Of a stretch of 61,003 nucleotides of DNA, positions 36,188 to 45,171 are shown in pieces. The notes below the pieces were generated by a model. That model searched no databases. It saw only the letters and a program-made list of their open reading frames with translations, and was not told where the DNA came from. The position numbers and the translations under genes are program-made. How positions within the stretch are numbered: the first letter of the stretch is position 1; each line of letters starts with the position of its first letter. Source of the DNA: Caldilineaceae bacterium (lineage in GTDB: Bacteria > Chloroflexota > Anaerolineae > Caldilineales > Caldilineaceae); contig JALSIX010000085.1 in the NCBI GenBank assembly GCA_026989655.1, forward strand, positions 1 to 61,003, in the 5' to 3' direction.

Positions 36188-37147
36188 ATGACCATGACCA
36201 CCCATTCCGACAAGCCCGCATCTGCCGAGCCCATTCTGGAGCCCACCGCTCCCTACACCCTGAGCCCCATCCGGCTGGAAGGCCCTGGCAAGCTGGTCCG
36301 GGCCGTGCCCGCGGAGTACTACAACATCGTGGACACCGGGGGCACCCCCTTGGCAGGCCTCCTGATCCTGTTCGACCGTCAGGGCGAACCCGTTCGCGCG
36401 GAGGTCCAGCTCCACGACACCACCGCGGGGAGCGCCCAGGAGCTGGCCCTGCGCCAGGCCGAGACCCTGTTGCGTACCCGCTACCACGCGCGGCACGCGC
36501 TGCCCATGTACGTTACCCGGCTCCAGGTGGAACAGCCCCACATCCCGGTGACCCTGGAGGGCCCACCGCCCTCCCGATCCCTGCCCTCCTGGCTCCGTTC
36601 GACGGCGATCCTGGTGTTGGTGGCCCTGGTCTCCCTGGGGGCAGGGTGGTTTGCCCGGGGCAGCACCGCGCCGTCCGCCCCGGTGTCGGCCGAGGCTCCG
36701 TCCCAGCCAGAGGAGGATTTCGCCTCGGGCGCGGTGGCGGAGAGATCGCTGGGTCAGGGGGCCGAGGCGCCAGCCCAGCCCGACGCGATCTTCCCGGCCC
36801 AGGACCTGACCCCGATCGCGCAGAGGTTCTCGCCGGGGGGAACCCGGATCGTGGAGACCAACGATCTGCCGCCCAGCCGCAACGCCATTCCCATGGAGGT
36901 GGGCCAGCGGGCCCAGGTGTGTGGCGGCTGTACGGTGTACGTCCGCAGCCAGCCCGGCGCGAACGATGGGGAGGTCCTGGGCTACCTGGAGGGCGGTGAC
37001 ATCGTGGAGATCCTGAACGGACCGGTGTGGCGGGCCGGCGAGAGCGATACCATCGTCTGGTGGTATGTGCACCGTCTCCGCGACGGTCTGGAGGGGTGGA
37101 CCCCGGCCAACACCAGCCGGCTCACCCTGCTGTTCCCCCTGGAGTAG
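36188..37147 (+). CDS. single-pass membrane protein with C-terminal SH3b-like domain
   Basis: About 319 residues. Start ATG 36188 or 36194 (CAGG or AGGATG upstream); a GTG at 36131 overlapping the previous stop is less likely. The N-terminal cytoplasmic domain (about 20-125) has no family I can name. One transmembrane helix (about 139-157, STAILVLVALVSLGAGWFA) follows, then an acidic Ala/Pro linker and a C-terminal bacterial SH3-like domain (about 230-319). That domain reads GQRAQVCGGCTVYVRSQPG, GYLEGGDIVEIL and WWYVHRL...GWTP. SH3b domains outside the membrane usually bind cell-wall peptides. Its last 26 bp overlap the end of thiQ on the other strand. Confidence 0.65.
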   Translation: MTMTTHSDKPASAEPILEPTAPYTLSPIRLEGPGKLVRAVPAEYYNIVDTGGTPLAGLLILFDRQGEPVRAEVQLHDTTAGSAQELALRQAETLLRTRYHARHALPMYVTRLQVEQPHIPVTLEGPPPSRSLPSWLRSTAILVLVALVSLGAGWFARGSTAPSAPVSAEAPSQPEEDFASGAVAERSLGQGAEAPAQPDAIFPAQDLTPIAQRFSPGGTRIVETNDLPPSRNAIPMEVGQRAQVCGGCTVYVRSQPGANDGEVLGYLEGGDIVEILNGPVWRAGESDTIVWWYVHRLRDGLEGWTPANTSRLTLLFPLE

Positions 37148-38225
37148 GCCCCTCCAGGAACACCAGTTGGTCCGTGTGGATCCCCAGGCGTACCCGGGTT
37201 CCCACCTGGAGCGGCCACGCCCCCCCTCGACGGCCCAGGTGGGTGGGCAGGATGAAGGCCAGCCGGTAGTCCTGGCCGCCCTCTCCGTGGACCTCCAGCT
37301 CCATGTGGTAGTCGCTTCCCCGGAAGGAGAGAGCCGCCACCCTTCCCCAGATCGCGCCGGCCTCCCCTTCCTGGCCCAGATGCTCCGGGTCCACCTCCGG
37401 CCGGATCAGGAGGAGCCCCTCTCCGGGGTGGGCCGATTCCGGCAGCCGAAAGGTGCCCAGGGGAGTGAGGGCCTGGCGAGGATGTTCTGACGGCACCCGG
37501 GCGGGGACCAGGTTGTTCAGCCCCAGGAAACGGGCCACGAAGGGGGTGGCCGGTCGGGCATAGACCGCCTCTGGAGTCCCGATCTGGACGAACTCTCCTC
37601 GGTGCATCACCGCGATCCGATCGGCCACCGCGAAGGCCTCCTGTTGGTCGTGGGTCACGTAGAGGGCCGTCACCCCGACCTCTTTCAGGATGGCCCGCAG
37701 CTCCACCATGAGCCGTTCCCGCAGGGTCCGGTCCAGGCTGCCCAGGGGCTCGTCCAGCATGAGCAGCCGAGGGCTGGGGGCCAGGCTGCGGGCCAGGGCC
37801 ACCCGCTGGCGCTCGCCGCCGCTCAGCTCGAAGACGGTGCGTCCCGCGTAGCCTTCCAGGTTCACCAGGGCCAGCATCTCCGCGACCCGGCCGCGGACGG
37901 CGGCCTCCTTCCAGCCGGCCATGCGCAGGCCGTAGGCCACGTTGTCGTACACGTTCAGGTGGGGAAAGAGCGCGAAGTCCTGGAACATGAGGCCGAAACG
38001 GCGCCGATGCACGGGGACCTGGGCCAGGTCCTGGGAGCCGAAGTGGAGGGTGCCGCCGTCCGGCTCCTCCAGTCCGGCCACCACCCGCAGGAACGTGGTC
38101 TTGCCGCAGCCGCTGGGACCCAACAGGCACACCAGCTCGCCGGCTTCCACGTCCAGGCTGACCCCCCGCAGCACCGGCTGGCTGCCGAAGGACTTGCGGA
38201 GTCCACGCACGCGCAGCAGGGCCAT
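37122..38225 (-). CDS. thiQ: ABC transporter ATPase, thiamine uptake (ThiQ-like, with TOBE domain)
   Basis: 367 residues. Walker A GPSGCGKTTFLR (about 36-47), Q-loop FGLMFQDFALFPHLNV, signature LSGGERQRVALARSL, Walker B LLMLDEPLGSLD, H-loop YVTHDQQEA. A C-terminal TOBE-like regulatory domain (about 235-360) makes it longer than enterobacterial ThiQ, more like FbpC/PotA. It starts 7 bp after the permease stop. Specificity for thiamine or its phosphates is inferred from the operon, the ThiB-like binding protein and the TPP riboswitch. Confidence 0.85.
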   Translation of the reverse strand: MALLRVRGLRKSFGSQPVLRGVSLDVEAGELVCLLGPSGCGKTTFLRVVAGLEEPDGGTLHFGSQDLAQVPVHRRRFGLMFQDFALFPHLNVYDNVAYGLRMAGWKEAAVRGRVAEMLALVNLEGYAGRTVFELSGGERQRVALARSLAPSPRLLMLDEPLGSLDRTLRERLMVELRAILKEVGVTALYVTHDQQEAFAVADRIAVMHRGEFVQIGTPEAVYARPATPFVARFLGLNNLVPARVPSEHPRQALTPLGTFRLPESAHPGEGLLLIRPEVDPEHLGQEGEAGAIWGRVAALSFRGSDYHMELEVHGEGGQDYRLAFILPTHLGRRGGAWPLQVGTRVRLGIHTDQLVFLEGPTPGGTAG

Positions 38226-38232
38226 GGCCGCC

Positions 38233-39894
38233 TCAGAGCTCGGAGACCGCGTCCAGGCGGAAGCGTTCGATGACCACGATGCCCGCCGCGGCCACGGCCA
38301 TGAGCAGGGTGCTCATGGCCAGGGCCTTGCCGTAGTTGAGCAGGCCCGGCTGGCCCAGGGCCCGGTAGATGACCACGGGCATGGTGGGGAAGTCCGGCCG
38401 GGAGAGGAGCAGGGTGGCGCCGAACTCCCCCAGGCTGATGGTGAACGCGAAGACCGCGGCCACGATGGCCGCGCTTCGGAGCAGGGGCACGTCCACGGTC
38501 CACCAGACCCGGGCCGGCGACGCGCCCAGCACCGCGGCCGCCTCCCGGAGCCGCGGGTCCAGGCCTCGGAGTGCCGGGAGCAGGGCCCGGACCACGAAGG
38601 GCGCGGCGATGAGGGTGTGGGCCATGGGCACCAGCCACAGGCTGGCCCGCCAGGGGCCCATGGCCACGATGTAGCCGAATCCCAGGGTGACCGCGGAGGT
38701 GCCCAGGGGCAGCAGGAACACCGGGTCCAGAAGGGCGGCCAGCCGGCTCCGGGGACGGGCCAGCAGGTAGGCGCTGGCCGTGCCCAGGAAGAGGCCGAGG
38801 ACCACCACTCCGGCCGCTACCAGCAAGGAGTTGCCCACGGCCGTCATCGGCGGCACGAAGAAAGCGCTGCCGTAGCGGTTCACGGCCAGCTCTCGGTAGT
38901 ACTGGAGGGTGAACCCCTGATCCCCTAGGGTGAAGCTCCGCCAGGCCAGGGCCAGCAGGGGGGCCAGGAGAAAGGCCAGCCCGGCCACCAGGCCCCCGGA
39001 TACCAGAAGCCACTCCCCCCGCTGCCGGGGCGCCCGGGCCACGCCCTGGGCGGGGCGGAATTCCAGGGGCAGGCTGGCCCGCCGCTGGATCCGGGTGTAG
39101 AGGGCCATGATGGCAAAGGTGAGGAGGATCTGGACCAGGGAGAGGAACGCGGCCACCGGGAGGTTGAACAGGCTCACCGCCTGTCGGTAGATCTCCACCT
39201 CCAGGGTCGCGTAGCGGAGCCCGCCCAGGATGAGGACCACGCCGAAGCTGGTGAAGCAGAAGAGGAAGACCAGCAGGCCCGCGGCCACCGTGCTGGGCAC
39301 CAGCAGGGGAAAGGTGACGGTCCACCATCGGCGGGCCGGATCCGCGCCCAAGACCGCGGCGGCCTCCTCCAGATGGGGGTTCAGGTGGGCCCAGAAGCTC
39401 CCCACCAGGCGGACGACCACGCCCACGTTGTAGAAGACATGGGCCAGGAGGATGATCCACACGGTGCCCAGCAGGCGGAGGGGCGGTCGGGGCAGGTCGA
39501 ACAGGGCCTGGAGCCAGATGTTGAGCAGGCCACTGGGCCCCACCAGGGCGGTGAACGCGGTGGCCACCACCACGGTGGGCATGACGAAGGGGAGGGTGGT
39601 CAGCGCCCGGAGGAGGGGCTTGCCCGGGAACTCGTAGCGGGCGAAGATGTAGGCCAGGGGAAGGCCGGCCACCAAGGTGAGCCCCGCGGACGCGGCCGCC
39701 TGCCAGGTGGTGAACCAGAGGACCTGCCAGAAGAGGGGCCGCTGGACCGTCTCCGCGATGCCGGTCAGGGTCCAGCGTCCTTCCGGCGCGAAGCTGATCC
39801 GGAAGATGGCCAGGAGCGGGTAGAAGTAGAAGGCCGCCAGGAAGAGCAGGGGCAGGAGGTAGAGCAGGTAGAGGAGTGGATGGGTGCGTCGCAT
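38233..39894 (-). CDS. thiP: ABC transporter permease, thiamine uptake (ThiP-like, two fused permease domains)
   Basis: 553 residues from ATG 39894 (MRRTHPLL); a GTG at 39969 that overlaps the thiB stop would add 25 non-hydrophobic residues and cannot be excluded. Two homologous halves of about six helices each carry the EAA loops [19 protein letters not shown] (about residue 195) and [19 protein letters not shown] (about 475). This duplicated architecture is the ThiP/FbpB type. It forms the membrane channel with ThiQ. Confidence 0.85.
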   Translation of the reverse strand: MRRTHPLLYLLYLLPLLFLAAFYFYPLLAIFRISFAPEGRWTLTGIAETVQRPLFWQVLWFTTWQAAASAGLTLVAGLPLAYIFARYEFPGKPLLRALTTLPFVMPTVVVATAFTALVGPSGLLNIWLQALFDLPRPPLRLLGTVWIILLAHVFYNVGVVVRLVGSFWAHLNPHLEEAAAVLGADPARRWWTVTFPLLVPSTVAAGLLVFLFCFTSFGVVLILGGLRYATLEVEIYRQAVSLFNLPVAAFLSLVQILLTFAIMALYTRIQRRASLPLEFRPAQGVARAPRQRGEWLLVSGGLVAGLAFLLAPLLALAWRSFTLGDQGFTLQYYRELAVNRYGSAFFVPPMTAVGNSLLVAAGVVVLGLFLGTASAYLLARPRSRLAALLDPVFLLPLGTSAVTLGFGYIVAMGPWRASLWLVPMAHTLIAAPFVVRALLPALRGLDPRLREAAAVLGASPARVWWTVDVPLLRSAAIVAAVFAFTISLGEFGATLLLSRPDFPTMPVVIYRALGQPGLLNYGKALAMSTLLMAVAAAGIVVIERFRLDAVSEL

Positions 39895-39965
39895 CTCGCC
39901 AAGCCGTTCCGTGGAGATATCCGGGGGGTGGTCGGCGGCCCACCGACCACCCCCTTCCAGGCCGC

Positions 39966-41072
39966 TCACTCACGCATGACGTCGGTCCAGGCCTGGATCC
40001 ACCTCTCCCGGTTCGCGTCGATCTGCTCCGGGGGCAGCTCCACGGGGTCCTGGGGGATCTCCGCGAACTGCACGAACAGCTCGGGCAGGGCCGCGTCTGG
40101 GTTCACCGGGTACACGAACATCTGGAGGGGGATGTCCTCCTGGAAGGTCCGATCCAGCATGAAGTCCACCCAGGCCTGGGCCAGTTCCAGTTTCTGGGTG
40201 CCCTTCACAATGCCCACGAACTCGATCTGGTGGAAGGTGCCCCTGGGCGGGTTGATGTTCACGTTCTGGGGCTCGGTGCGGCCGTCCGTGGCGAAGAGGA
40301 CATCGGCCGGCGGGCTGGTGGTGTAGCTCACCACCAGGGGACGATCTCCGGTGCCGCCGGAGCCCACGGTGAAGTGTTCGAAGTAGGCCTCGCTCCAGCC
40401 GTCGGTCACCAGGACATCATTCTCGCGCAGGGCGCGCCAGAAGTCCAGGTAGCCGGGGTCGCCGAAGTAGCCCACGGTGGTCAGCAGGAAGGCCAGCCCG
40501 GGCGAGGAGGTGGCCGGGTTCTGGACCACCAGAAGCCCCCGGTACTCGGGCCGGATCAGGTCCTCCAGGGTCTGGGGGAGGGGGATGCCCTGCTCCTGGA
40601 ACCAGAGCCGGTCCGCGTTGATGTTGACGAAGCCGTGGTCCACGGGCAGCAGCCGGTGTTCCGGGTCCAGCTTGAACTCGTCCGGGATCTTGGCCAGGAG
40701 GGGCGACTCGTAGGGCAGGAAGATGTCTGCCTGCAGGGCCCGGCTCAGGAAGGTGTTGTCCACGCCGAAGAAGACGTCGGCCAGGGGCGCGTCCCGGCTC
40801 AGGATCATCTTGTTCAGGGCCTCCCCCGCGTCGCCCAGGCCCAGGTACTGGAACTTCACGTTGTACATCTCCTCGAACTGGGCGATGACCTCCTGGCTCA
40901 CGTTGAAGGAGTCGTGGCTGGCCAGGACCAAGGTCACCGGCTCCTCCGGGGCCGGGGCCTCCGCGGCCTGCTGGCCGGCCAAGGGCGGAGGGCCCGGGAT
41001 GGACTGACATCCGCCCAACATCAGCCCGGCCAACGACAGGAGCCACAACAGGGACAAGGTGTATCGTCGCAT
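39966..41072 (-). CDS. thiB: thiamine-type ABC transporter substrate-binding lipoprotein (ThiB/TbpA-like)
   Basis: 368 residues from ATG 41072 with AGGAGG upstream. Lipoprotein signal with lipobox LGGC (Cys about 22). The mature domain has the ThiB signatures [27 protein letters not shown], 'NIN..R', [29 protein letters not shown] and [14 protein letters not shown]. It binds thiamine, TMP or TPP outside the membrane and delivers it to ThiPQ. The leader contains a TPP riboswitch (41149-41240) and a terminator, so expression should stop when TPP is abundant. Confidence 0.9.
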   Translation of the reverse strand: MRRYTLSLLWLLSLAGLMLGGCQSIPGPPPLAGQQAAEAPAPEEPVTLVLASHDSFNVSQEVIAQFEEMYNVKFQYLGLGDAGEALNKMILSRDAPLADVFFGVDNTFLSRALQADIFLPYESPLLAKIPDEFKLDPEHRLLPVDHGFVNINADRLWFQEQGIPLPQTLEDLIRPEYRGLLVVQNPATSSPGLAFLLTTVGYFGDPGYLDFWRALRENDVLVTDGWSEAYFEHFTVGSGGTGDRPLVVSYTTSPPADVLFATDGRTEPQNVNINPPRGTFHQIEFVGIVKGTQKLELAQAWVDFMLDRTFQEDIPLQMFVYPVNPDAALPELFVQFAEIPQDPVELPPEQIDANRERWIQAWTDVMRE

Positions 41073-41104
41073 GGTCGACCTCCTGGATGCTCGGTTTGGT
41101 CCAC

Positions 41105-41136
41105 GAAAAAAGGGCCACCCGACCGGGGTAGCCCTT
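41105..41136 (-). terminator. riboswitch-controlled intrinsic terminator
   Basis: On the minus strand AAGGGCTACCC pairs with GGGTGGCCCTT (11 bp, one G-U) around a 5-nt loop, followed by six T. It lies between the TPP aptamer and the thiB start. TACCC in its 5' arm (41126-41130) can instead pair with GGGTA of the aptamer (41165-41169), a plausible antiterminator. Confidence 0.85.
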
Positions 41137-41148
41137 TCCCACACCTAC

Positions 41149-41240
41149 CTCCCTTCGCTGGCATTACCCAGATCAGGTTCACGGGTCGGCAACAGACCGG
41201 TTGCCCTCTCAGCCTGGCGCTTCCAAGCTCCCCGGGTGGC
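41149..41240 (-). ncRNA. TPP riboswitch (THI element)
   Basis: Read on the minus strand the segment contains GGGGAGC, then GGCTGAGAGG, ACCCGTGAACCTGATCTGG, GTAATGCCAGCGAAGGGA in the order and spacing of the thi-box aptamer. The conserved CUGAGA and the ACCUGAUC / UAAUGCCAGCGNAGGGA core are intact, and a variable P3a hairpin (GGCAACCGGTCTGTTGCC) lies between. It controls thiBPQ by transcription termination. Confidence 0.95.
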
Positions 41241-41325
41241 TATGCAGTTGTCCGCCGGCGGTCAGGAAGCCGGAGCCGGCCTCTCCGTCGCCGGGGCGGC
41301 ATGGATCCCACCGCCGTGCAGGGCT

Positions 41326-41355
41326 ATCATAGCACAGGATCGGGCCCTCGGGCAA
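41326..41355 (-). promoter_or_regulatory. promoter of the thiBPQ operon
   Basis: On the minus strand TTGCCC (41350-41355), 18 bp, TATGAT (41326-41331). Transcription would begin near 41319, about 80 nt before the TPP aptamer. Confidence 0.5.
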
Positions 41356-41411
41356 CATCGGTGGGAAGAGAAAGGAGACAGTCGGCAATGTGCCCGGATG
41401 ACGGCACCGAA

Positions 41412-41440
41412 TTGCCACAGGGGCCGTTCTGAGGCAAAAT
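41412..41440 (+). promoter_or_regulatory. candidate promoter of the GT2 gene
   Basis: TTGCCA (41412-41417), 17 bp, CAAAAT (41435-41440); the predicted start of transcription is about 19 nt before ATG 41466, with AGGAGAGA in the leader. Confidence 0.4.
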
Positions 41441-41465
41441 GGAGGCGGATCCAGGAGAGAGAGCC

Positions 41466-42512
41466 ATGCGTGTCTCCGTGGTCGTCACCGTCTACAACGA
41501 GAGCACCAGCATCCGCACCCTGCTGGACTCCCTCTGCGCCCAGACCCGTCGGCCAGACCAGGTGGTGATCTGCGACGGCGGCAGCACGGACGACACAGTG
41601 GCCCAGATCCAGGCCTACGCAGGCCGGTTGCCCGGCCTGCGGGTGTTGGTGGAGCCCGGCGCGAACATCAGCCAGGGACGCAACCGGGCCATCCAGATCG
41701 CGGACGGCCCCATCATTGCGGTGACCGACGCCGGCGTGCGCCTGGACCCCCGCTGGCTGGAACGTCTGGTGGCGCCCTTCGAGTCCTCCCCTGCCCCAGG
41801 GGAGACGCCTCTGGCCGTGGCCGGCTTCTTCCTTCCCGATGCGGACGGGGTCTTCCAGACGGCCATGGCGGCCACGGTCCTCCCCCTCCACGGGGACATC
41901 CGCCCCGAGGGCTTCCTGCCCAGCAGCCGTTCGGTGGCCTTCCTGAAGCGGACCTGGGAGCAGGTCGGCGGTTACCCCGAATGGCTGGACTACTGCGAGG
42001 ATCTGGTCTTCGACCTCCAGGTGAATCGGCTGGCCCCGGGCCGGGCCACGGCCTTCCAGTGGGCCCCGGATGCGGTGGTCTACTTCCGCCCTCGGGCCAC
42101 CCTGGGCGCGTTCTGGCGTCAGTACTACCGATACGCCCGAGGAGACGGCAAGGCCGATCTCTGGCGGTGGCGACACGCGATCCGATACCTCACCTATCTG
42201 GTCCTCCTGCCGGCCCTGGTAGGCCATGGCCTGTGGGCCCGGAAGGGCCGGGCCTTGGGATGGGTGGGGCTGGCCGCGGGGGGCGTCGCGTACTGTGCCC
42301 GCCCCTGGCAGCGGCTGTCCGTGGTGGGGCGCGCGCTCTCTCCGGGAGAGCGGTGGCAGGCAGCCCTCTGGGTGCCCGTGCTCCGGGCTGTGGGGGACCT
42401 GGCCAAGATGGTGGGCTATCCGGTGGGCCTGTGGTGGCGTTGGCGGAACCGGGCTCGGGCCGAGATCCACTGGCGTCGGCCCCGGGAGGAGGTCCATGCC
42501 CCTGTTGATTGA
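41466..42512 (+). CDS. membrane-associated family 2 glycosyltransferase
   Basis: 348 residues from ATG 41466 (AGGAG upstream). GT2 domain: VSVVVTVYNESTSIRTLLDS, VVICDGGSTDDT, ISQGRNRAI, the acceptor/metal region VTDAGVRLDPRWL (about 87-99; DAG rather than classic DxD) and GGYPEWLDYCEDLVFDLQV (ED motif). The C-terminal 120 residues hold basic loops and two to three hydrophobic segments (about 232-250 and 258-275), so it is membrane-bound. Probable role in surface polysaccharide or glycolipid synthesis. It overlaps the NYN gene by 17 bp. Confidence 0.8.
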   Translation: MRVSVVVTVYNESTSIRTLLDSLCAQTRRPDQVVICDGGSTDDTVAQIQAYAGRLPGLRVLVEPGANISQGRNRAIQIADGPIIAVTDAGVRLDPRWLERLVAPFESSPAPGETPLAVAGFFLPDADGVFQTAMAATVLPLHGDIRPEGFLPSSRSVAFLKRTWEQVGGYPEWLDYCEDLVFDLQVNRLAPGRATAFQWAPDAVVYFRPRATLGAFWRQYYRYARGDGKADLWRWRHAIRYLTYLVLLPALVGHGLWARKGRALGWVGLAAGGVAYCARPWQRLSVVGRALSPGERWQAALWVPVLRAVGDLAKMVGYPVGLWWRWRNRARAEIHWRRPREEVHAPVD

Positions 42513-43038
42513 CGGCCACAACGTCATCGGCGCCGGCGTGTTCGAGGACATCCGGCTCCAGGACGAGGACGACGAGCGGCGCCTGGTGGACCGGCTTCGG
42601 GTGTGGAAGAGCCGTTACCCCGGCACCATCACGGTGGTCTTCGACCACGGCATCACCGAGGGGGTCTCCGGGGACCTGAGCGGCGGTGGGGTGCGGGTGA
42701 TCTTTGCCCGCACCCCACAGGAGGCGGATGACCTGATCCGGCAGCGGCTCCGGCGTCCTGCCCGGGGCCTGGTGTTGGTCACCGGCGACGCGGCCCTGCG
42801 CCGAGAGGCCGCGGCCCACCGGGTCCCTGTGTGGCGGCCCCACGAGCTGGTGGAGCGCCTGGGACGCCCCCGACCTGTCCGTCGGCCCCCGGCCCGAGAG
42901 CCCGGCACGGAGGAAGCGCCTCTCCTCTCGGAGCAGGAGGTGGCGGAGTGGGAGCGGCTGTTCGCGGCCCGGGCCCGGAAGCGGCGACGCCGCGCCCAGG
43001 GGCGGGGTCCCTCCCGTTCCGCTCCAAGGAGGCCATAG
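42496..43038 (+). CDS. NYN-domain (YacP-like) predicted RNA nuclease
   Basis: 180 residues from ATG 42496, with GGAGGAGG lying inside the upstream glycosyltransferase gene. PIN/NYN signatures: LLIDGHNVIGAG (catalytic Asp 6 region), VVFDHGITEG, VRVIFARTPQEADDLI and LVLVTGDAALRREA; the acidic triad looks intact. The YacP/NYN family cleaves RNA in Bacillus and chloroplast relatives. The C-terminal 50 residues are very Arg-rich and could bind nucleic acid. Cytoplasmic. Confidence 0.85.
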   Translation: MPLLIDGHNVIGAGVFEDIRLQDEDDERRLVDRLRVWKSRYPGTITVVFDHGITEGVSGDLSGGGVRVIFARTPQEADDLIRQRLRRPARGLVLVTGDAALRREAAAHRVPVWRPHELVERLGRPRPVRRPPAREPGTEEAPLLSEQEVAEWERLFAARARKRRRRAQGRGPSRSAPRRP

Positions 43039-43040
43039 CG

Positions 43041-43571
43041 GTGGAACAGCCCCGGCCAGAGTCCACGGAGGAACCCGCGTCCATGGGGGACGGGCGGCAG
43101 ACGGTTCGGGCCTTCCTGGTGGAGGCAGAGCCCCGGCTGGGGGGGCTGGGCCATTGGATCCTGGCCTCTCCCCTCCTGATCTACCTGGGCTGGCTGTGGG
43201 TGGATCTCTTCATCTACTTCAGCCCCATCCCCTGGGCCTGGGTGGAACGCTTCGTCGGGGTGGCGGCCTACCTGCTCCTGGTGGTGTTGCCCTTGGGGAA
43301 CCTGGCCTTTTGGGGGGTCACCTCCCTTCCCCACCTCTTCCAGCACGCAGGCTGGGATGTGCAGCTCCTGGAGCCGGTTCCCCCGGAGAAGATCTACCTG
43401 GTTCGCTACGCGTACCAGGGGCGGGAGCGGGCTCCCCTGACCTGGCATCGGGCCTGGGTGCGCGCGGCCCAGGGGTGGGTCTACCTGGAGATCGCCGCGG
43501 TTTTCCTCGGCTTCGTGGCCATGGTCCTCCTCTTCTTCAGTGCCGTGGAGTTCGGTTTTGGGCGACGATAG
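43041..43571 (+). CDS. membrane protein of unknown function
   Basis: 176 residues from GTG 43041, which has AAGGAGG 8 nt upstream; it starts 2 bp after the NYN stop. Three hydrophobic segments: about 42-60, 69-95 and 148-168. The loop around residues 105-140 contains a possible amphipathic region (HAGWDVQLLEPVPPEKIYLV). No family recognised. Cotranscribed with the NYN gene and followed by the HtrA gene after 8 bp. Confidence 0.6.
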   Translation: MEQPRPESTEEPASMGDGRQTVRAFLVEAEPRLGGLGHWILASPLLIYLGWLWVDLFIYFSPIPWAWVERFVGVAAYLLLVVLPLGNLAFWGVTSLPHLFQHAGWDVQLLEPVPPEKIYLVRYAYQGRERAPLTWHRAWVRAAQGWVYLEIAAVFLGFVAMVLLFFSAVEFGFGRR

Positions 43572-43579
43572 CAGCGATC

Positions 43580-44764
43580 ATGTCCGGATCTCGGCTCTTC
43601 CTTCGGCAGATCTCCCTGGTGGCCCTGGCCCTGTACCTGGTCGGATGCGTGAGCCTGGTGCCCGAGGCGTTGCAGACTCCCTCGCGCGGGGATCCGGGAG
43701 ATACCTCTCCGGTCGGGCCTGGGGCCGTCCCACCGGGGGAGCCTCTGGTGGACGCGGAGGGCCTGGACTTCGCGGAGCGTCGGGTGGTGGCGGTCTACGA
43801 GCGGGTGGCCCCCTCGGTGGTGAACATCAACACCCAGATCCTCCGTCGCGGTTTCTTCTTCCAGGTGTTCCCGGAGGAGGGCGCGGGTTCGGGCTTCGTG
43901 TTGGACCGGGAAGGACACATCCTGACCAACTTCCACGTGGTGAAAGGGGCGGCCAGCATCGAGGTCACCTTGGGCGAGGATCGGATCTTTCCTGCCCAGC
44001 TGGTGGGCGCGGATCCCCGGACGGATCTGGCCGTGTTGCGCATCGACGCGCCCCGGGAGCTGCTGGTGCCGGTGGAGCTGGGCAGCTCGGCCAATCTCCG
44101 AGTGGGCCAGCGGGCCATCGCCATCGGCAACCCCTTCGGCCAGTTCAGCCGGACGCTCACCATCGGGGCGATCAGCGCGCTGAACCGTACCCTGGAAGGC
44201 CAGGACGGTCGGCCCATCAGCGGCATCATCCAGACGGACGCGGCCATCAACCGGGGCAACTCCGGAGGCCCCTTGCTGGACAGCTCCGGCCGGGTCATCG
44301 GCATCACCACCGCGATCTTCAGCCCCACCGGGGGCAATGTGGGCGTGGGCTTTGCCGTGCCGGTGGACACCATCAAGCGGGTGCTGCCGGATCTCCTGGC
44401 CCTGGGCTACTATCGGCACCCCTTCCTGGGGGTGCGCTACGCGTACCGCATCACCCCCACCCTGGCCCAGGCCCTGGATCTGCCGGTGGACTCGGGGTTG
44501 CTCCTGGTGCAGCTCTACCCGGACAGCCCCTTGGATCGCGCGGGGGTGCGAGGCGCCCAACACCAGGTGGTCCTCCGGGGGCAGCGGTTCTACGTGGGCG
44601 GCGACATCCTGGTGGCCATCGATGGCCAGCCGGTGCGGAGCCTGGAGGAGCTCCAGATCCAGATCGAGGAATATCGGGTGGGGGACTCGGTAACTGTGGC
44701 GTTGCTCCGGGGAGACGAGCCCTTCCAGGTGGTGGTGACCCTGGACCCGGAGCCCCGGCCGTGA
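43580..44764 (+). CDS. HtrA/DegP-family S1C serine protease, lipoprotein-like
   Basis: 394 residues. N-terminal signal with lipobox YLVGC (Cys about 23), so probably a membrane-anchored lipoprotein. The protease domain has an intact triad: His119 (NFHVVKG), Asp149 (RTDLAVL) and Ser228 (GNSGGPL), plus AIGNPFGQFSRTLTIG and IQTDAAINRG. One C-terminal PDZ domain (about 285-390; LGVRYAYRI, GGDILVAIDGQPVRS) recognises substrates. It degrades or refolds damaged extracytoplasmic proteins. No Shine-Dalgarno is visible; translation may depend on the preceding gene. Confidence 0.9.
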   Translation: MSGSRLFLRQISLVALALYLVGCVSLVPEALQTPSRGDPGDTSPVGPGAVPPGEPLVDAEGLDFAERRVVAVYERVAPSVVNINTQILRRGFFFQVFPEEGAGSGFVLDREGHILTNFHVVKGAASIEVTLGEDRIFPAQLVGADPRTDLAVLRIDAPRELLVPVELGSSANLRVGQRAIAIGNPFGQFSRTLTIGAISALNRTLEGQDGRPISGIIQTDAAINRGNSGGPLLDSSGRVIGITTAIFSPTGGNVGVGFAVPVDTIKRVLPDLLALGYYRHPFLGVRYAYRITPTLAQALDLPVDSGLLLVQLYPDSPLDRAGVRGAQHQVVLRGQRFYVGGDILVAIDGQPVRSLEELQIQIEEYRVGDSVTVALLRGDEPFQVVVTLDPEPRP

Positions 44765-44801
44765 GGGGAGCCCGGGGTGAGGGCCCGGGAGACAGGAGGC
44801 C

Positions 44802-45167
44802 ATGAACATGGAAGAGCCCAGCCCGGCGCCGTCTGCCTGGCTGTTGGCGCTCATCTGGCTGGCCCTGGCCGCCTTCAGCGCCTACGTGGCCTGGCAGCTC
44901 TACGCGGCCCTGGTGGTGTTGGCCGCGGTGTGGCTGGACAGCTCCCTGCCTCGCCCCTTTGGGTGGAACAGCGAGGTGTTGGTGGGCATCGGCAAACTGG
45001 CGGTCCTGGGGTTGGGGGCCCTGTGGTTGGCCTTCACCGTCCACGCCGAGCGGGTGTTGTTCCGGGCAGACGGCTGGCCGCCGCTGTTCCGCCGGCTGTT
45101 CGTCTGGTCCGCGGTTCTGGCCTGCCTGCTGGGGGTGGCCTTCGCCGCGGTGGCCGCGGTGGGGTGA
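44802..45167 (+). CDS. small three-helix membrane protein
   Basis: 121 residues from ATG 44802 with AGGAGG upstream. Hydrophobic segments at about 12-42, 57-79 and 96-119, separated by short loops with Arg and Trp. No family recognised. It lies 37 bp after the HtrA gene and its end is 4 bp from the end of rex on the other strand. Confidence 0.6.
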   Translation: MNMEEPSPAPSAWLLALIWLALAAFSAYVAWQLYAALVVLAAVWLDSSLPRPFGWNSEVLVGIGKLAVLGLGALWLAFTVHAERVLFRADGWPPLFRRLFVWSAVLACLLGVAFAAVAAVG

Positions 45168-45171
45168 GCCC

